Of a stretch of 64,000 nucleotides of DNA, positions 1-11,040 are shown in pieces. The stretch spans positions 105,609,989 to 105,673,988 of the forward strand of contig OY740772.1 in NCBI GenBank assembly GCA_963513935.1, written 5' to 3'. Source of the DNA: Aphrophora alni (Eukaryota > Arthropoda > Insecta > Hemiptera > Aphrophoridae). Position 1 is the first letter of the stretch, and the number at the start of each line of letters is the position of its first letter. The notes under the pieces are model-generated. The model saw only the letters and a list, made by a program, of their open reading frames with translations, searched no databases and had not been told where the DNA came from. The translations under genes were made by a program, and so were the position numbers.

Positions 1-3000
1 ACATATGCATTTTCTAATTTAATTTTTAAAACTTTAAACGGACCTTGATACAATAAGAAAAATTTCTTTATTTCTCTCCTCAAATTTGATGACAGATAGT
101 GATTTTTAACCAAAACTAAATCTCCTACCTCAAATTTTGTTGGTTTTAGTTTTTTATCATGATATTTTTTCCGCTGATTTGCTTTTAACTTCAAACGTCT
201 TTTCGCTAAAACTATTTTTTCTTCAAAATCTATTATTTTTCCCGGAGGAAATTTGCATAGTTGGTTATAAATGCGCGGACACTCCTTTTTAAACATAATT
301 TCATACGGACTATCATTGATGGATTCGTGTATGGATTGATTCATACAATTTTCTATAAATTTTACATAAAGCGGCCATTTTGTGTGTTTATTGTGTACAT
401 AAGTCCTAAACATTCGACCTAGTTCTCTCATGCAACGCTCACTGGGATTCGACTGAGGATGATATACTGACGTGTGCCTAACTTGAATATTACTATTTAT
501 TAATTTTTCTTTCCAAATTCGTGATTGAAACTGACTACCGTGGTCACTTAAAATTATTTTTGGTTTCCCTATTTCCTTTACATATTCATTGATTATTTTA
601 TTTGCTAAAACTGTCCCAATTGCTCTTTTTATAGTATATAATTTTATAAATTTCGAAAAAACATCCAGTACTACAAATATATATTTAACCCCACCACTTC
701 CAGTCGGTAATTCTCCAAATAAATCCACTGCTACCAAATCCAACACATTTTCGGGTAAGATGTTCACCATTAATCCTTCATTTTTTATATTTGATACTTT
801 AGTTTTTTGACATAAATCGCATGGCCTAATTTGTAATTTTATTTGTTTTTCTAAATTTGGGAATTCGTATAGTCCTTTTAATATTTTATAACACTTTCCC
901 GCACCAATATGTCCGTATCTTTCATGACAATCATTAATTACAATTTCTATTAAAGATTTTGTTAAACAAATTTTGTGAATTCCATTTTTCTTTGACTTTT
1001 TAAATAAAACACCATTATAGATAACATAACATTCTCTTAACTTATTAAATTTAACAGATTGGTCTTCTAATAATTTAATAATTCTTATACAATATTCATC
1101 TTGACTTTGTTCCACATTTAAACGTTTAAAGGCATTTCTTAAAATTCTATCTTGTTTTGCTAAATTTTTATCAATTTGTGTTTGAAAAATTTTAATTAAA
1201 TGTTCATCTCCCGTCTTGATGACTTCATTGTGATCCGTTCGCGAAATAACATCTGCTACAATATTTTCCTTCCCTGGACAATACTCAATTTCTAAGTTAT
1301 ACTCCTGTAAAAACAATATCCATCTCAGAAGTCTACCATGTGTTAATTTACAGTTCTTTAAAAAGGTCAAAGCTTTATGGTCAGAACGTATAGTTGTTTT
1401 ATTTCCTAACACATAATTTCTAAACTTTTTACATGCGAAGACTATACTCAACAATTCTTTCTCTGTAACCGTGTAATTAACCTCACTATTTTGTAAAGTT
1501 CTGCTTGCGAACGCAATGACCAGATGTTCATTATTTACGTCCACTTGATACAATACTGCTGCTAAAGCTTTATCCGAAGCATCTGTGTTTAAATAGAAAG
1601 GCTCTTGGAAATTAGGGTGTTGTAAAATTATTGTTTCTAAGAAAACCTGTTTTATTCTTTCAAATGTATGTCTGTCTTCCTCTGTCCAATTCCAAATTTT
1701 GTTATTATTCCCTAAAAGATGTGTGAATTTACTAGTTAACTCTGCATAATTTTGTTGAAACTTCCTGTAATAATTACATAAGCCTAAAAAACTTTGTAAT
1801 TGTTTTATATTTTTTGGTGTGGGAAAATCTTGTATTATTTTAATTTTTTTTTGGTCTGGCTCTATTCCTATATCTGATATATTATATCCTAAAAACTTTA
1901 TACCTTTTTTGCAAAAAACAGACTTTTTTATTTTAATAGTTACATTATAAGTTTTAAGTCTTTCAAATAACTTTCGCAAATGTCTCATATGCTCTTCAAA
2001 CGATTTTGACGCTATACATACATCATCTACATAAACTGTTGTGAATTCCAAAACTTCAGGCCCTAATACCATACTTAATCCTTTTTTAAATAATGAAGTA
2101 CTAACATTTAAACCAAAAGGGAGTCTTTTGAACTGTAAATTCCTACCATTGAATACAAAAGCAACATATTGTCTAGATTGTTCATCTAATTCTATCTGCC
2201 AAAATCCACTAACCAAATCTATACTAGAAATATATTTAACTCCTTCAAACCTTTGCAATATATCATCTATCTGTTCAGGTGCTTCTCGATCTGGTATTAT
2301 TATTTGATTTGCTTGCCTAGCATCTAAACATAGTCTTATGGACGAATCTTTCTTAATTACACATACTAATGGGTTCGAAAATGGGCTATTTGAATCTTCT
2401 ATTATATCATTGTCAATCATTTTTTGAATTTCCTTAGCTACAGCTTCCTTTTTTGAATGTGGTATTGCATAAGATTTATTTATAAATTTACTATCTTCCT
2501 TTACATTTAATTTAGCTTTATAATTTAACATTTTTCCTGGCTGATCCGAAAATACTTCTTTAAAATCATTTAATACAGTTTTTAATTCTCGTTTTTCACT
2601 ATCTAAATTTAAGTTACTTTCTTCTAAAATTTTCTCTACAATTTGTGTCCATTCTACATCTTCATAGTTATTTTCATAATATTTTGAATCAAAATCTTGA
2701 AAAAAGTTGGTAGCTACATCATTAATTTGCAATTTTTCATAGTCAAAATCTGTCTCATCATAACAATTTATTTCTGCTTTTGTCCTACACAATTTTAATT
2801 TATAACATTCTACTTGCGAAATTTGTTTTCTAAACTTTGTTTGAATTATTTTATCCTCTATATTAAATTTAATCTTTTCTTCATCAAAATCAATTTGAGC
2901 TTTCTTTTGTTTTAAAAAATCACATCCTATAATCATTTCAATATTTAGACCTCTAACAATTAAAAAATTTACTCCAACTACATCTTTTCCAATTTCTATA

Positions 3001-3411
3001 TCTATAAAAGCTTGTTTTGTAATCCTCTTGCTACGCACACCTGTTACTCCTACAATTGTTAAGTTACATACTGGTAATTCCAAAATTTTATCATTATTAG
3101 CAATTAGTTTCTTATAAATTTCTTCATTCATAACAGTAATTTCTGAACCTGTGTCTATTAAACATTTAAATTCTTCTTTATTAATTTTCACATCAACTTC
3201 TATTAATTCTCCTTTTATAGGCTGTATGCTTACATTATTATAATTTTCTTCATTTAACAATTCTTCTCTAATGTCTACATCAATGTTATTATTATTTTTG
3301 GTTATTATAGATGAAATTGTATTTTTTGAATTTACTATTTTAGGCCTATTTTGATTTTTAGACAACAAAGCTTGGGCCCTATTCACTGTTGTCCATTTTG
3401 GTTTCCCTGTG
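1..3411 (-). CDS. pol: Ty3/Gypsy-type retrotransposon Pol (protease-RT-RNase H-integrase), partial
   Basis: This frame has no stop on the minus strand from just after a TAA-TAG pair at 3412-3417 down to base 1, more than 1,130 codons, and is cut by the window edge. Domains run in Ty3/Gypsy order. The aspartic protease DTGSE motif has its DTG at 3147-3155. The reverse transcriptase catalytic YVDD is at 2022-2033. RNase H has a TDASDKALAA-like motif near 1,560-1,590. The integrase zinc finger has HERYGH near 910-930 and CDLC near 808-822. The integrase catalytic acids lie near 725, at 543-545 (SDHG) and at 438-440 (NPSER). A YQGPF module near the left edge marks the integrase C-terminus. There are 34 residues between the second catalytic Asp and the Glu, one fewer than the usual 35. 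It has no start codon of its own: it lies in the -1 frame relative to Gag and is presumably made as Gag-Pol by frameshifting at 3401-3407. No disruption was seen, so the copy looks young. Whether an env frame follows lies outside the window. Confidence 0.93.
3361..3407 (-). promoter_or_regulatory. -1 programmed ribosomal frameshift signal (gag-pol)
   Basis: On the minus strand the heptamer GGGAAAC (3407 to 3401) sits in the Gag frame as G GGA AAC, the X XXY YYZ arrangement for -1 slippage. Seven bases later an inverted repeat begins: GACAACA (3393-3387) pairs with TGTTGTC (3367-3361), extendable by a G-U pair. The loop contains the Gag stop and a GGGCCC. Two similar heptamers lie upstream, but slippage there would meet the TAA-TAG at 3412-3417, so only this one can lead into pol. 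Heptamer, ~7-nt spacer and stem is the canonical layout in retroviruses and many LTR retrotransposons. Confidence 0.85.
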
Positions 3412-5545
3412 GTCTATTACCATTTCCCTTGTTTCCCTGATCATATCTTTTCTGTTGGAAATTTGGCCTAAACCCTTGATTCATGCCATTACCATTTGCC
3501 CTATTAAAATTTTGTTGATTTGTCAACATAGGCCTATTACTGTTATTTTGCATATTAGGTGGTGGAAATCTAGTAAAATTATTAGGTCCCCTAAACCTAT
3601 TCTCTCCCCTTGTCTCTTGAAAATGGGGTGGTGCCCTAAATCGAAATCCTTCCTGTCCTAATTGCTGTGGTTGAAAATTTTTATACATGGGTCTGTCCAT
3701 ATTCATCCTATTGTCCCCCTGTCTTGTCCTATCTGGTCCTAATAACTTTTGACTTTCTTGCCAACTTAAGATTAACTTTTCTAGGTCATTAACATTTTTA
3801 GGCCTAGCTGCTAACATCATTAACTCTAGTTTTTCAGGCATTTTCCTACTTATATGTCTTACAAATGTATCCATAGACATGGGCGGATCTAAAAATTGTG
3901 TCTTATTATATAAGCTCATCACATATCTAAATACTTCTTCCATTGGTCCCCTAAAATAGCTTCCTACCAATAATTTAGTTTTCAATTGTTCCTGTTTCTC
4001 CTCAGACCAAAACCTATCTAGAAATGCTACCCTAAACTCTTCAAAACTACCCCACTCATTTTTGTGTGCTTCAAACCATAACTCTGCTTCACCTTTAAAA
4101 TATTTTCTCAAACAACCTAACTTTATCTTCCATTGTCCCCCATTTATTTTGTTAAATGTCTCTATAGCTTCTATAAATACTTTTGGATGTGGTTCTAACC
4201 TTTCATTTTGAAACTCTGGGATTATAGTCTCATTAATTATATTCGCACTTGTATAAGTACCCTGACTTATGCTACCCTGTTCTACAAAATTCTCCCTTAT
4301 TTTCTGCATAAATTCTCCTTCGAATTTTAAGGTTAGGCTATTAATCTGATCATCTACACTACTTTTTAGTTCCAAAATTTCTTGCTTTTCTAAATTCTTC
4401 TGTTTTCCTACTTCTAAGTCTAACAAAGTTATTTTTTCGTCTGTTTTCTCTAACTGCATCTCAAACTTATCTACTCTATTGTTTACATCACTCTTAACCT
4501 CTAAAATTTCTTTACAAATTTTATTTTCAACAATTTTCAGATTATTTTTTGCTTCTATCTGATTACTTAACAACTTTACCTCCGTTTCAGACTTAACATT
4601 ATCAATTTCCTTAACTATACTACATATTTTATCAGACATATCTATTTCAACTTTAGTAATTTTCTCATCAAAATTATTTTCTATATCTAACCTAGTTTGC
4701 TTAATTTCTTGTCTTAGGCCCTGTTCTACATTTACATAACCTTCTTTAAATTCAGCCCTAGTTTCTTCAAATTTTTTGTACATTTCTTCTTTTAAATCTA
4801 AATTATCTTGTCTTAACTCTAACTTGCTTTGTTTTAAATCATTGTCTATTTTATCCAGTTTAACATTATTCTGTTCAAGTTTAATATTAAAATTCTCTAG
4901 TTTCTCATTAATTTCTAGCTTATTCTGATCAAATTTATTACTTATTTCTAATCTACTTTGTTTAATATCATTACTTATACATTCAAATTTTTTATCATTT
5001 TCCACATTACTCTGATCAATTTTATTATTTATCTTCAAACTGCTTTGTTCAAATTTATTTACTAACAATTCATATATTTTCTCCATGCTCATACCTTGAT
5101 CATTATTTGTTCTACCCCCATTTACTCTATCCTGCTCAATTACACTAACCTGTTCCATTACCCTAACCTGTTCATCCCTTGATTCCTTGTCTAAATTTTC
5201 TTCTACAGTTTCTACTCCTAACATTCCTACCATTTCTTTATTGATATCTTCACACTGTTTTTTACTCTTTAGAATCCCATCACTATCAAACCCATTAAAA
5301 TCCGAACCTGAACTACTATTCGCGTTCACACTTGAACGTCTACTATTACTACTACTACTTATTTCTTGATCTAAACAATTTTGTGCAAATTGTTCATTTG
5401 TTTGCTCATTACTTTGCGATTCCTTCTGTAAATTATCAAAAATATCCCCCGTAAATTCCAATGGCTCTATATTATTTAAAGAATTTTGATTTCCTAATCC
5501 TACCTGTTCATCACTATTATTAACATTTACAATTTCTAACTCCAT
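3383..5545 (-). CDS. gag: Retrotransposon Gag with long coiled coil
   Basis: A 720-residue intact Gag. The N-terminus (about 1-150) is acidic and Ser/Asn-rich. Residues about 153-408 are a Lys/Glu/Asn/Asp-rich coiled coil with repeated short segments. Residues about 465-600 match the Retrotrans_gag capsid family, with an ELWFEAHK ... F-R-x-A-F-x-x-R-F-W pattern. From about 603 the tail is rich in Arg, Asn, Gln and Gly and should bind nucleic acid. No CCHC zinc knuckle is visible, so RNA binding probably relies on the basic tail. Gag forms the virus-like particle that packages the element RNA. The Met at 5543-5545 is the first in the frame and follows an A/T-rich leader. The stop is at 3383-3385, inside the predicted frameshift hairpin, and pol overlaps in the -1 frame. 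It is unusually long for a Ty3/Gypsy Gag because of the coiled coil. Confidence 0.9.
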   Translation of the reverse strand: MELEIVNVNNSDEQVGLGNQNSLNNIEPLEFTGDIFDNLQKESQSNEQTNEQFAQNCLDQEISSSSNSRRSSVNANSSSGSDFNGFDSDGILKSKKQCEDINKEMVGMLGVETVEENLDKESRDEQVRVMEQVSVIEQDRVNGGRTNNDQGMSMEKIYELLVNKFEQSSLKINNKIDQSNVENDKKFECISNDIKQSRLEISNKFDQNKLEINEKLENFNIKLEQNNVKLDKIDNDLKQSKLELRQDNLDLKEEMYKKFEETRAEFKEGYVNVEQGLRQEIKQTRLDIENNFDEKITKVEIDMSDKICSIVKEIDNVKSETEVKLLSNQIEAKNNLKIVENKICKEILEVKSDVNNRVDKFEMQLEKTDEKITLLDLEVGKQKNLEKQEILELKSSVDDQINSLTLKFEGEFMQKIRENFVEQGSISQGTYTSANIINETIIPEFQNERLEPHPKVFIEAIETFNKINGGQWKIKLGCLRKYFKGEAELWFEAHKNEWGSFEEFRVAFLDRFWSEEKQEQLKTKLLVGSYFRGPMEEVFRYVMSLYNKTQFLDPPMSMDTFVRHISRKMPEKLELMMLAARPKNVNDLEKLILSWQESQKLLGPDRTRQGDNRMNMDRPMYKNFQPQQLGQEGFRFRAPPHFQETRGENRFRGPNNFTRFPPPNMQNNSNRPMLTNQQNFNRANGNGMNQGFRPNFQQKRYDQGNKGNGNRPQGNQNGQQ

Positions 5546-5761
5546 TTTTATCTTATTATATTTAACACAAAAAATTTTTAAAAAAGAATCTTTCTTATTA
5601 TGATAGAGAGAGTCCTTACCTTGATTTTAAGAGTTCTCATTACCAAAATCACTGTTTATTTCGACTAAAAAGGCCCACAGTTGCGGCGACATTTGTAATA
5701 ATTCAAAAAAGAGGTGAAGTTACTTTTAATTGTTATTAATTTTTTAATTTGCTCGACTATA
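5546..5761 (-). other. Retrotransposon 5' leader between primer-binding site and gag
   Basis: About 215 bases of A/T-rich non-coding DNA lie upstream of the Gag start and downstream of the likely primer-binding site. In this element class the leader usually holds packaging signals; none can be identified from sequence alone. Confidence 0.6.
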
Positions 5762-5769
5762 GGGCGCCA
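5762..5769 (-). other. Probable primer-binding site (TGGCGCCC)
   Basis: The minus strand reads TGGCGCCC here, about 220 bases upstream of the gag start. TGG complements the CCA end of tRNAs, and these eight bases equal the start of the tRNA-Lys-type primer sites known in retroviruses and several insect Gypsy elements. The bases after them (TATAGTCGAGC) do not continue a Lys-type site that I know, so the primer tRNA is not assigned. The 5' LTR should end just to the right. Confidence 0.5.
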
Positions 5770-6850
5770 GGTTTGCTTTAGCATACCAATTTTGAAAAAA
5801 GAATGAATTTAAATATTTAAAAGAAAGAAAAAAAATCTCTGAGGTCGTAAGTTCTTTTCACAGTGTACTTACAGTGGATTTTGGTTTTAAATGAGAACAC
5901 TTTGGCTGAAATGTTACAAAGAAAACATTTATTAAACATTCAAAGAAACATCCTACAAATTATTATTAACAACAAAAAAAATATATTACAAATACTAGTT
6001 ATCCTCTTTAGTTTCAATAACAAATTATGAATTTATATCTCCTTTATTTCTTTCTTTCAAATTAATTAATTTTATCTTTAAAAATGCTTTTACCAATAAA
6101 ATTGTTGCAACAGGAATTTTATCTATGAAATTTTTTTTAGTAACTTTGTAGCTCTAAAAGAAAAAATGAAAAGATTCTATTTTCATTAATTAAAAGTTTC
6201 ATTTTACTAGTATCTCTTCTAGTAATAATCTACTAAATTTTCTTTAAATAGATAAACATTTACAAAAAATTAATTTAAACATAATACAGGTTATTAATCA
6301 AACAGATAATATACAGCGTCTATACCACAACGCCGATCTAAATAAAAAACATTGTCTGTGTCCGAATGGAAAACTGATGTCCTACGAGTTGAAGTTCTAC
6401 GGCTCGCAGTGGATTCTCCCTCGTTCAGAAATTGTTTTCTCAAGTTGTTGAGAATGTTCATAACTCGCGTATATAAATCATTGTCTTTTATGTTCCCGCG
6501 TTATTGTCATTGAAACACGCTAAATATGGATTTTTAAATACTTTCGATCACTATTTGAGATAAAAAATCAAATGTACATTGTTCTAACAGAACCTAGAAA
6601 CTCTTTCTACGATCTTATTTCTCCAAAAACTGGATTATTACTTGAAAAACACAACCTGTCCATTTTAAGCGGTAAACTCAACTTTTAGAAAGCACATCTT
6701 GTCACTCCTAACGCTGGACTTAGACTTTTTAGAAACACATCTAGTCCCTCCAAGCTCTGGACTTAGACTGCCGTTACCATGAGGCCAATTCTTACTTCCG
6801 AAAGCGTTCCTTCCGGTTACTGTGCACACATTTTACCGCACTGCCGTAAA
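5770..6850 (-). repeat. Presumed 5' LTR region of the retrotransposon (outer edge undetermined)
   Basis: By position, the 5' LTR of a minus-strand element should begin next to the primer-binding site and extend to the right. The stretch is non-coding and A/T-rich and includes a minus-strand AATAAA-type signal near 5,930 and a short direct repeat at 6683-6770 that could be U3 enhancer-like. The 3' LTR lies outside the window, so no pair can be compared, and the right boundary given is only a placeholder. No terminal TG...CA or target-site duplication was established. Confidence 0.35.
6683..6770. repeat. ~45-bp direct repeat, two diverged copies
   Basis: Copies at about 6683-6727 and 6728-6770 both contain TTTAGAAA-CACATCT and end in CTGGACTTAGACT. 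The spacing is about 45 bp. They may be U3 repeats of the retrotransposon LTR. Confidence 0.6.
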
Positions 6851-7077
6851 ATACAAATAATTTACATTTTATAACAAACAAACTAAATTACATTAAAATT
6901 AAACATAATAATTCATACTGTTGTCTTGAAAATCCATTTTTCTTTTATAAATGACGTTACTAAATTTAAATTATTATTTGAATTTATTATCTCTTTGGCT
7001 TAACCGCGTCTTTTAAATGAGTCTATTTTAAAATCTGACTTTTCACATTGTCACACTACAGATCATTTAAAACCATA

Positions 7078-7346
7078 ATTTACATGTGGACAAATGAGTT
7101 ATGTACTTACCATGCCGTAATTTTTCCTGACTTTGTTTCTCTTGATCCTAAATGAACTACAAAATAGGATACTAATAGAAATTAACTCTACTGATCCGAC
7201 AATTTCTAAAGTAGTTGGTGATTTTTATAACAGTTAAGAACTGTGTTAAATAGCTCTAGGGCAACAATTTGAGCATCTTACAAAATCAAAAGTTCAAAAC
7301 TACATCAGGTATGTGTTTAAAGGTACTCATTTGTCCACCTGTAAAT
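7078..7346. repeat. Short inverted-repeat pair, possible MITE ends
   Basis: ATTTACATGTGGACAAATGA at 7078-7097 is matched in inverted orientation at 7325-7346 with one mismatch over 22 bases, and again at 7453-7474 because of the adjacent duplication. About 225 bp lie between the arms. No transposase or clear target duplication is visible. Confidence 0.45.
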
Positions 7347-7574
7347 TAAGATTTTTAATGTTCTGTAGTTGTATTACTTAACGTTTCAAAGAAATTAGAT
7401 AAAAAGAATTATGTTTTTAAAACGGACGAAAAAGTATAAAATAATTAAAGGTACTCATTTGTCCACCTGTAAATTAAGATTTTTAATGTTCTGTAGTTGT
7501 ATTACTTAACGTTTCAAAGAAATTAGATAAAAAGAATTATGTTTTTAAAGCGGACGAAAAAGTATAAAATAATT
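7321..7574. repeat. 128-bp tandem duplication
   Basis: Two head-to-tail copies start at 7321 and 7449, both with AGGTACTCATTTGTCCACCT. They are nearly identical; the visible difference is AAAACGG against AAAGCGG. The near identity implies a recent duplication. Confidence 0.9.
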
Positions 7575-8523
7575 TCTCGTAGCCCCATACGAATCGTCTG
7601 AAAATTTGCGATTGTGAATTTTTAATAGCTATGAAAATTGAAGATTATCTCCATCTATTGATTTAGGAGGTACTTGATGTCCATTAGGAATTTTGAGGGT
7701 TCTCTCAACGACTACGCATGCGCCCCACATTTTTAGTTTTAAATATTTCAAGTATTTTCATAGCTATTCAAAATTCAAAATCATTATTTTTCTGGACAAT
7801 AAGTATGGGGTGATTAACAAATAATACCAGTGAGTGGTAACAAATTCCCTACCATTTTTACATCCTTCTCAACCAATAATTTAAATAATGTGTGCAGTTA
7901 GTTGTTATACCAAGTCGTGCCGCTACCCCAGTCAATGCGCCAAATTTAACTGTTTTCTTACAATAGCAGCATTGTCATCCAGTTCTGAGCTGTTTAAAGT
8001 TTCAAGTCTCTAACTCATCGGGAAGTTTTATAATCGATTATAAAAGTTGTACCGAACAGACAAACCGACAAAAAAGCGAGTTAATAAAAACATGTTTAAA
8101 ACTGGATTCAACCATTGAACGCAGAAAAAAAAAACATCTAAGAATATGTGTGGCATTGCCCTATTCCTATTTTAAAACAATTAACCTAATTTCAATATAG
8201 CGGATCCAAGTTGCTGTGAAAATTTACAACAATCAAAACTGGAAATAAATGTTATCTTATAAACATGTGCAAAGAAACAAAATTTTTTATGTTCATCCTG
8301 TTTAAAGATGTTTTATATATTTTATACTTTATGATCATTGAACTATATATAAACACATTACATCCTGCATTTTAACATCTATAAAAGTTCTGTTTATTTA
8401 GAAAATTTGTTAATGTAAATATATTAACACTACAAATTATAATAAACACATAATAAACACTGTGTAGCTTGTAAAATAGGGGTTTTTTTCCTATTTTCTC
8501 TTTTTCTTATAACATACGGAGCG
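7575..8523. other. Non-coding stretch
   Basis: A/T-rich sequence with stops in all frames. No gene, RNA or repeat family was recognised. Confidence 0.5.
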
Positions 8524-8622
8524 TCCCCTAGAGGTCGCTATTTTTGAATTAATATGGCGGACATGTGGAACACTCTAATAACTTCACACTTTACAGTTAT
8601 GTTACATAGATATGTAAAAAGG
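8524..8622. repeat. Half copy of the palindromic MITE found at 19996-20172
   Basis: The sequence runs through CTATTTTTGAATTAATATGG, GGACATGTGGAACACTCTA and GTTATGTTACATAGATATGTA. It aligns with the reverse complement of the right arm and centre of the MITE at 19996-20172. The other arm is missing. Confidence 0.7.
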
Positions 8623-9108
8623 ATACTCTAGTTACATTTGTTCATGGTCAATCAAAACAAAATTGCGGAGTAATAAAAGAACATTAATCTTCTGGATAAA
8701 ACCACTTCCTCCCACAATGCAATGCAATTAAAATGTGCATTGTCATCTGCTGAATTTCGATCAGCTCTTGTTTTGTTAACACACAACAATGAAACAATTT
8801 GGTAGTTATGTTCAATCAGTTTATGTGTCATATCTACCCTCGGAACAATGAATTTTTCAATTTAGCAAATGTGAGTTTTTGTTGATCTATGCTTTTGAAA
8901 ATACTAAGCGAAGGTTTTTCCAAGAACCTACCCAAATGTGGTTCATATCCAAATATATAAAACATAAAAGTGTTACTTTCTAAATAATTTATTGTTCACA
9001 GCTGAGAAAATTGCACCAACACTCAACTTTTGTTGTATGAAAAATTACCTTAGATGTTGTCCTCAGTCCGTATTATAGTTATGGCTACAGCGCTGTTTCT
9101 GTCATAAC
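8623..9108. other. Non-coding stretch up to the gap
   Basis: A/T-rich sequence without a supported gene or recognisable repeat, ending at the run of N. Confidence 0.5.
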
Positions 9109-9308
9109 NNNNNNNNNNNNNNNNNNNNNNNNNNNNNNNNNNNNNNNNNNNNNNNNNNNNNNNNNNNNNNNNNNNNNNNNNNNNNNNNNNNNNNNNNNNN
9201 NNNNNNNNNNNNNNNNNNNNNNNNNNNNNNNNNNNNNNNNNNNNNNNNNNNNNNNNNNNNNNNNNNNNNNNNNNNNNNNNNNNNNNNNNNNNNNNNNNNN
9301 NNNNNNNN
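9109..9308. other. Assembly gap (200 N)
   Basis: Exactly 200 N bases, a typical placeholder length. The right flank is inside a tandem array, so the gap probably marks collapsed or unresolved satellite copies. Confidence 0.97.
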
Positions 9309-10357
9309 AAGTAAGTAACAATACTTTAATACTTAATTAACAATACAATACTAATATACTTAACAATACTTAATTAATTAAGTCAAGTATTAACAAGTTA
9401 AGTTAAGTAAGTAACAATACTTAATACTTAATTAACAATACAATACTAATATACTTAATAATACCTAATAAATTAAGTCAAGTATTAACAAGTTAAGTTA
9501 AGTAGTAACAATACTTAATACTTAATTAACAATACAATACTAATATACTTAACAATACTTAATTAATTAAGTCAAGTATTAACAAGTTAAGTAAGTAAGT
9601 AACAATACTTAATACTTAATTAACAATACAATACTAATATACTTAAACAATACTTCATTAATTAAGTCAAGTATTAACAAGTTAAGTTAAGTAAGTAACA
9701 ATAATTAATACTTAATTAACAATACAATACTAATATACTTAACAATACTTCATTAATTAAGTCAAGTATTAACAAGTTAAGTTAAGTAAGTAACAATACT
9801 TAATACTTAATTAACAATACAATACTAATATACTTAACAATACTTAATTAATTAAGTCAAGTATTAACAAGTTAAGTTAAGTAAGTAACAATACTTAATA
9901 CTTAATTAACAATACAATACCAATATACTTAACAATACTTCATTAATTAAGTCAAGTATTAACAAGTTAAGTTAAGTAAGTAACAATACTTAATACTTAA
10001 TTAACAATACAATACTAATATACTTAACAATACTTAATTAATTAAGTCAAGTATTAACAAATTAAGTTAAGTAAGTAACAATACTTAATACTTAATTAAC
10101 AATACAATACTAATATACTTAACAATACTTAATTAATTAAGTCAAGTATTAACAAATTTAGTTAAGTAAGTAACAATACTTAATACTTAATTAACAATAC
10201 AATACTAATATACTTAACAATACTTAATTAATTAAGTCAAGTATTAACAAATTTAGTTAAGTAAGTAATAATACTTAATACTTAAATTAACAATACAATA
10301 CTAATATACTTAACAATACTTAATTAATTAAGTCAAGTATTAACAAGTTAAGTTATT
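9309..10357. repeat. AT-rich satellite, ~95-bp unit, ~11 copies
   Basis: Unit starts recur near 9309, 9405, 9500, 9594, 9690, 9785, 9880, 9975, 10070, 10165 and 10260, each with the pattern AAGTAAGTAACAATACTTAA. The unit is made only of short AACAATACTTAA/TTAATTAA-like words, so it has its own internal periodicity. Copies differ by a few substitutions and single-base indels. The array begins at the gap and so is probably longer in the real genome. Confidence 0.95.
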
Positions 10358-11040
10358 TGTCAAGTATATAACAAATTATAGATCCAGCTAGATTTCCTCC
10401 GGATTGCCAAGCCCGTACTCACTAATGTAAACGCCTGAGGGTGTGAGTTGAAGTTAGCAGAGTTGATTAAAATTTATTTCACAGAAAACACCCTTTAAGA
10501 ATATTGAATTTTTGTATCAGTATTAACTAAAAACAATACCAAAGAATTGATATATTGAACACTTGTCATTCATCTGCCCAAAATATACCAAAACAAAATT
10601 ATATATTCTGTAGGGGGGAAATGTTTGTTTGCGTTGTTTTCTTTTTTCCTTACAACTTAAAATAACTTAATTGTACCTAATTTAATCTCACTAGTTTCAT
10701 TAAATAAAATAATAATTAGATGTACTAAACACATTCTTTAACTGAATCCACTTATAAGCTCGAATACTTTATCAAAATATATAAATACAAACAGTTGAAT
10801 AATTTTATTAATCTGACTTTAGCAATGTCATAAAACATCAATAAATTAATTATGAAACTAACAAAAAAAATATCAACCGTCTGCAAGCATTTTTCTATCA
10901 ACTTTTATGAAAACATTGTTAGCATGTCATTGTTAGCAGATCCATTAAATGTAATGCCTAACAGTTGGTTTCCAGGGTCTTACAGGAAATTTTAAATTAT
11001 CTTCATCGCTTCCCTGACATGCAGCTGTAAATATGTGAAA
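10358..11040. other. Non-coding stretch
   Basis: A/T-rich DNA between the satellite and a dispersed repeat. No gene or repeat family was identified. Confidence 0.5.

Noticed and set aside
589..2307. Plus-strand frames at 589-810 and 2041-2307
   Set aside because: Antisense shadows of the retrotransposon pol gene.
3389..5369. Plus-strand frames at 3389-3661 and 5187-5369
   Set aside because: Antisense shadows of gag.
9085..9321. Minus-strand frame across the N gap
   Set aside because: Almost all residues are unknown (N); it is not a real frame.
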